Source: JBQTIM01 sp052388135 (GTDB lineage: Bacteria; Elusimicrobiota; Elusimicrobia; FEN-1173). Taken from it: a stretch of DNA of 5,060 nucleotides. The notes below the pieces were generated by a model that made no database searches, was not told where the DNA came from, and worked only from the letters and a program-made list of their open reading frames with translations. Both the position numbers and the translations under genes were made by a program. The stretch lies in contig JBQTIM010000013.1 of NCBI GenBank assembly GCA_052388135.1, positions 1 to 5,060 of the forward strand, given 5' to 3'. This document shows, piece by piece, positions 4,989 through 5,060 of this stretch (the stretch's first letter is position 1; each line of letters opens with the position of its first letter).

Positions 4989-5060
4989 GTTCGTCCTTTG
5001 TCCGGCGCGGCCGCGCGGGGCCGCCCGGGACCGGCCCCCGGCAAACCCAACCGCCCCGCC
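4989..5060 (-). promoter_or_regulatory. Leader of pstC with ribosome binding site and hairpins
   Basis: This 72-nt stretch is extremely GC-rich. It holds the pstC ribosome binding site AAAGGA (4999-4994 on the minus strand), a perfect 12-bp palindrome GCGCGGCCGCGC (5005-5016), and a hairpin in which GGGGCCG (5017-5023) pairs with CGGCCCC (5032-5038) around an 8-nt loop. No T-run, -10 box or Pho-box-like direct repeat is visible. A strong fold just upstream of pstC could be a processing or attenuation site separating an upstream gene such as pstS from the permease genes, but the upstream gene is outside the window. All three minus-strand frames lack stop codons through this stretch, so an upstream gene end overlapping it cannot be excluded. 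Confidence 0.4.

Noticed and set aside
4989..5060. Pho box or sigma-70 promoter before pstC
   Set aside because: No CTTGTCA-like direct repeats or AT-rich -10 element can be seen; a promoter, if any, is probably upstream of the window.

Overview
The window is a GC-rich bacterial segment in which every convincing gene lies on the minus strand. Read in the direction of transcription (right to left), the order is pstC, a small DUF559-type nuclease gene inside a repeat-flanked cassette, pstA, pstB, then ppk, which runs off the left edge. PstC, PstA and PstB are the two membrane subunits and the ATPase of the high-affinity phosphate importer. Polyphosphate kinase (PPK1) stores imported phosphate as polyphosphate. 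The layout therefore reads as a phosphate uptake-and-storage operon. The binding protein gene pstS and the regulator gene phoU are not in the window; phoU, which often follows pstB, is replaced in that position by ppk. High GC, strong G/C third-position bias and a pstCAB-ppk order suggest a high-GC Gram-negative bacterium. A Desulfobacterota-like lineage is possible, but nothing here fixes the taxon.

Region by region: 1-1790 holds the first 596 codons of ppk, with all the catalytic residues I could place. 1791-1881 is a short GC-rich gap with a hairpin. 1882-2733 is pstB. 2742-3656 is pstA, whose stop codon lies inside the pstB ribosome binding site. 3663-4079 is a 417-bp cassette bounded by two inverted copies of a 34-35 bp hairpin repeat; it carries the DUF559 gene, which reads out of the cassette and overlaps pstA by 19 nt. 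4095-4988 is pstC. 4989-5060 is a GC-rich leader with a ribosome binding site, a 12-bp palindrome and a 7-bp-stem hairpin.

The most notable point is the cassette. Deleting it on paper exactly between the outer edges of its repeats leaves a 21-nt pstC-pstA spacer that reads AGGAGG-CAAT-ATG, a consensus ribosome binding site in front of pstA. This strongly suggests a precise insertion into the pstA Shine-Dalgarno sequence of an ancestral, tightly packed pstCAB operon. The repeat ends now supply replacement GA-rich ribosome binding sites for both pstA and the DUF559 gene, so the operon appears to have stayed functional. The cassette is also visibly lower in GC (158 of 300 bases, 53%, over 3721-4020 by hand count) than the surrounding genes.
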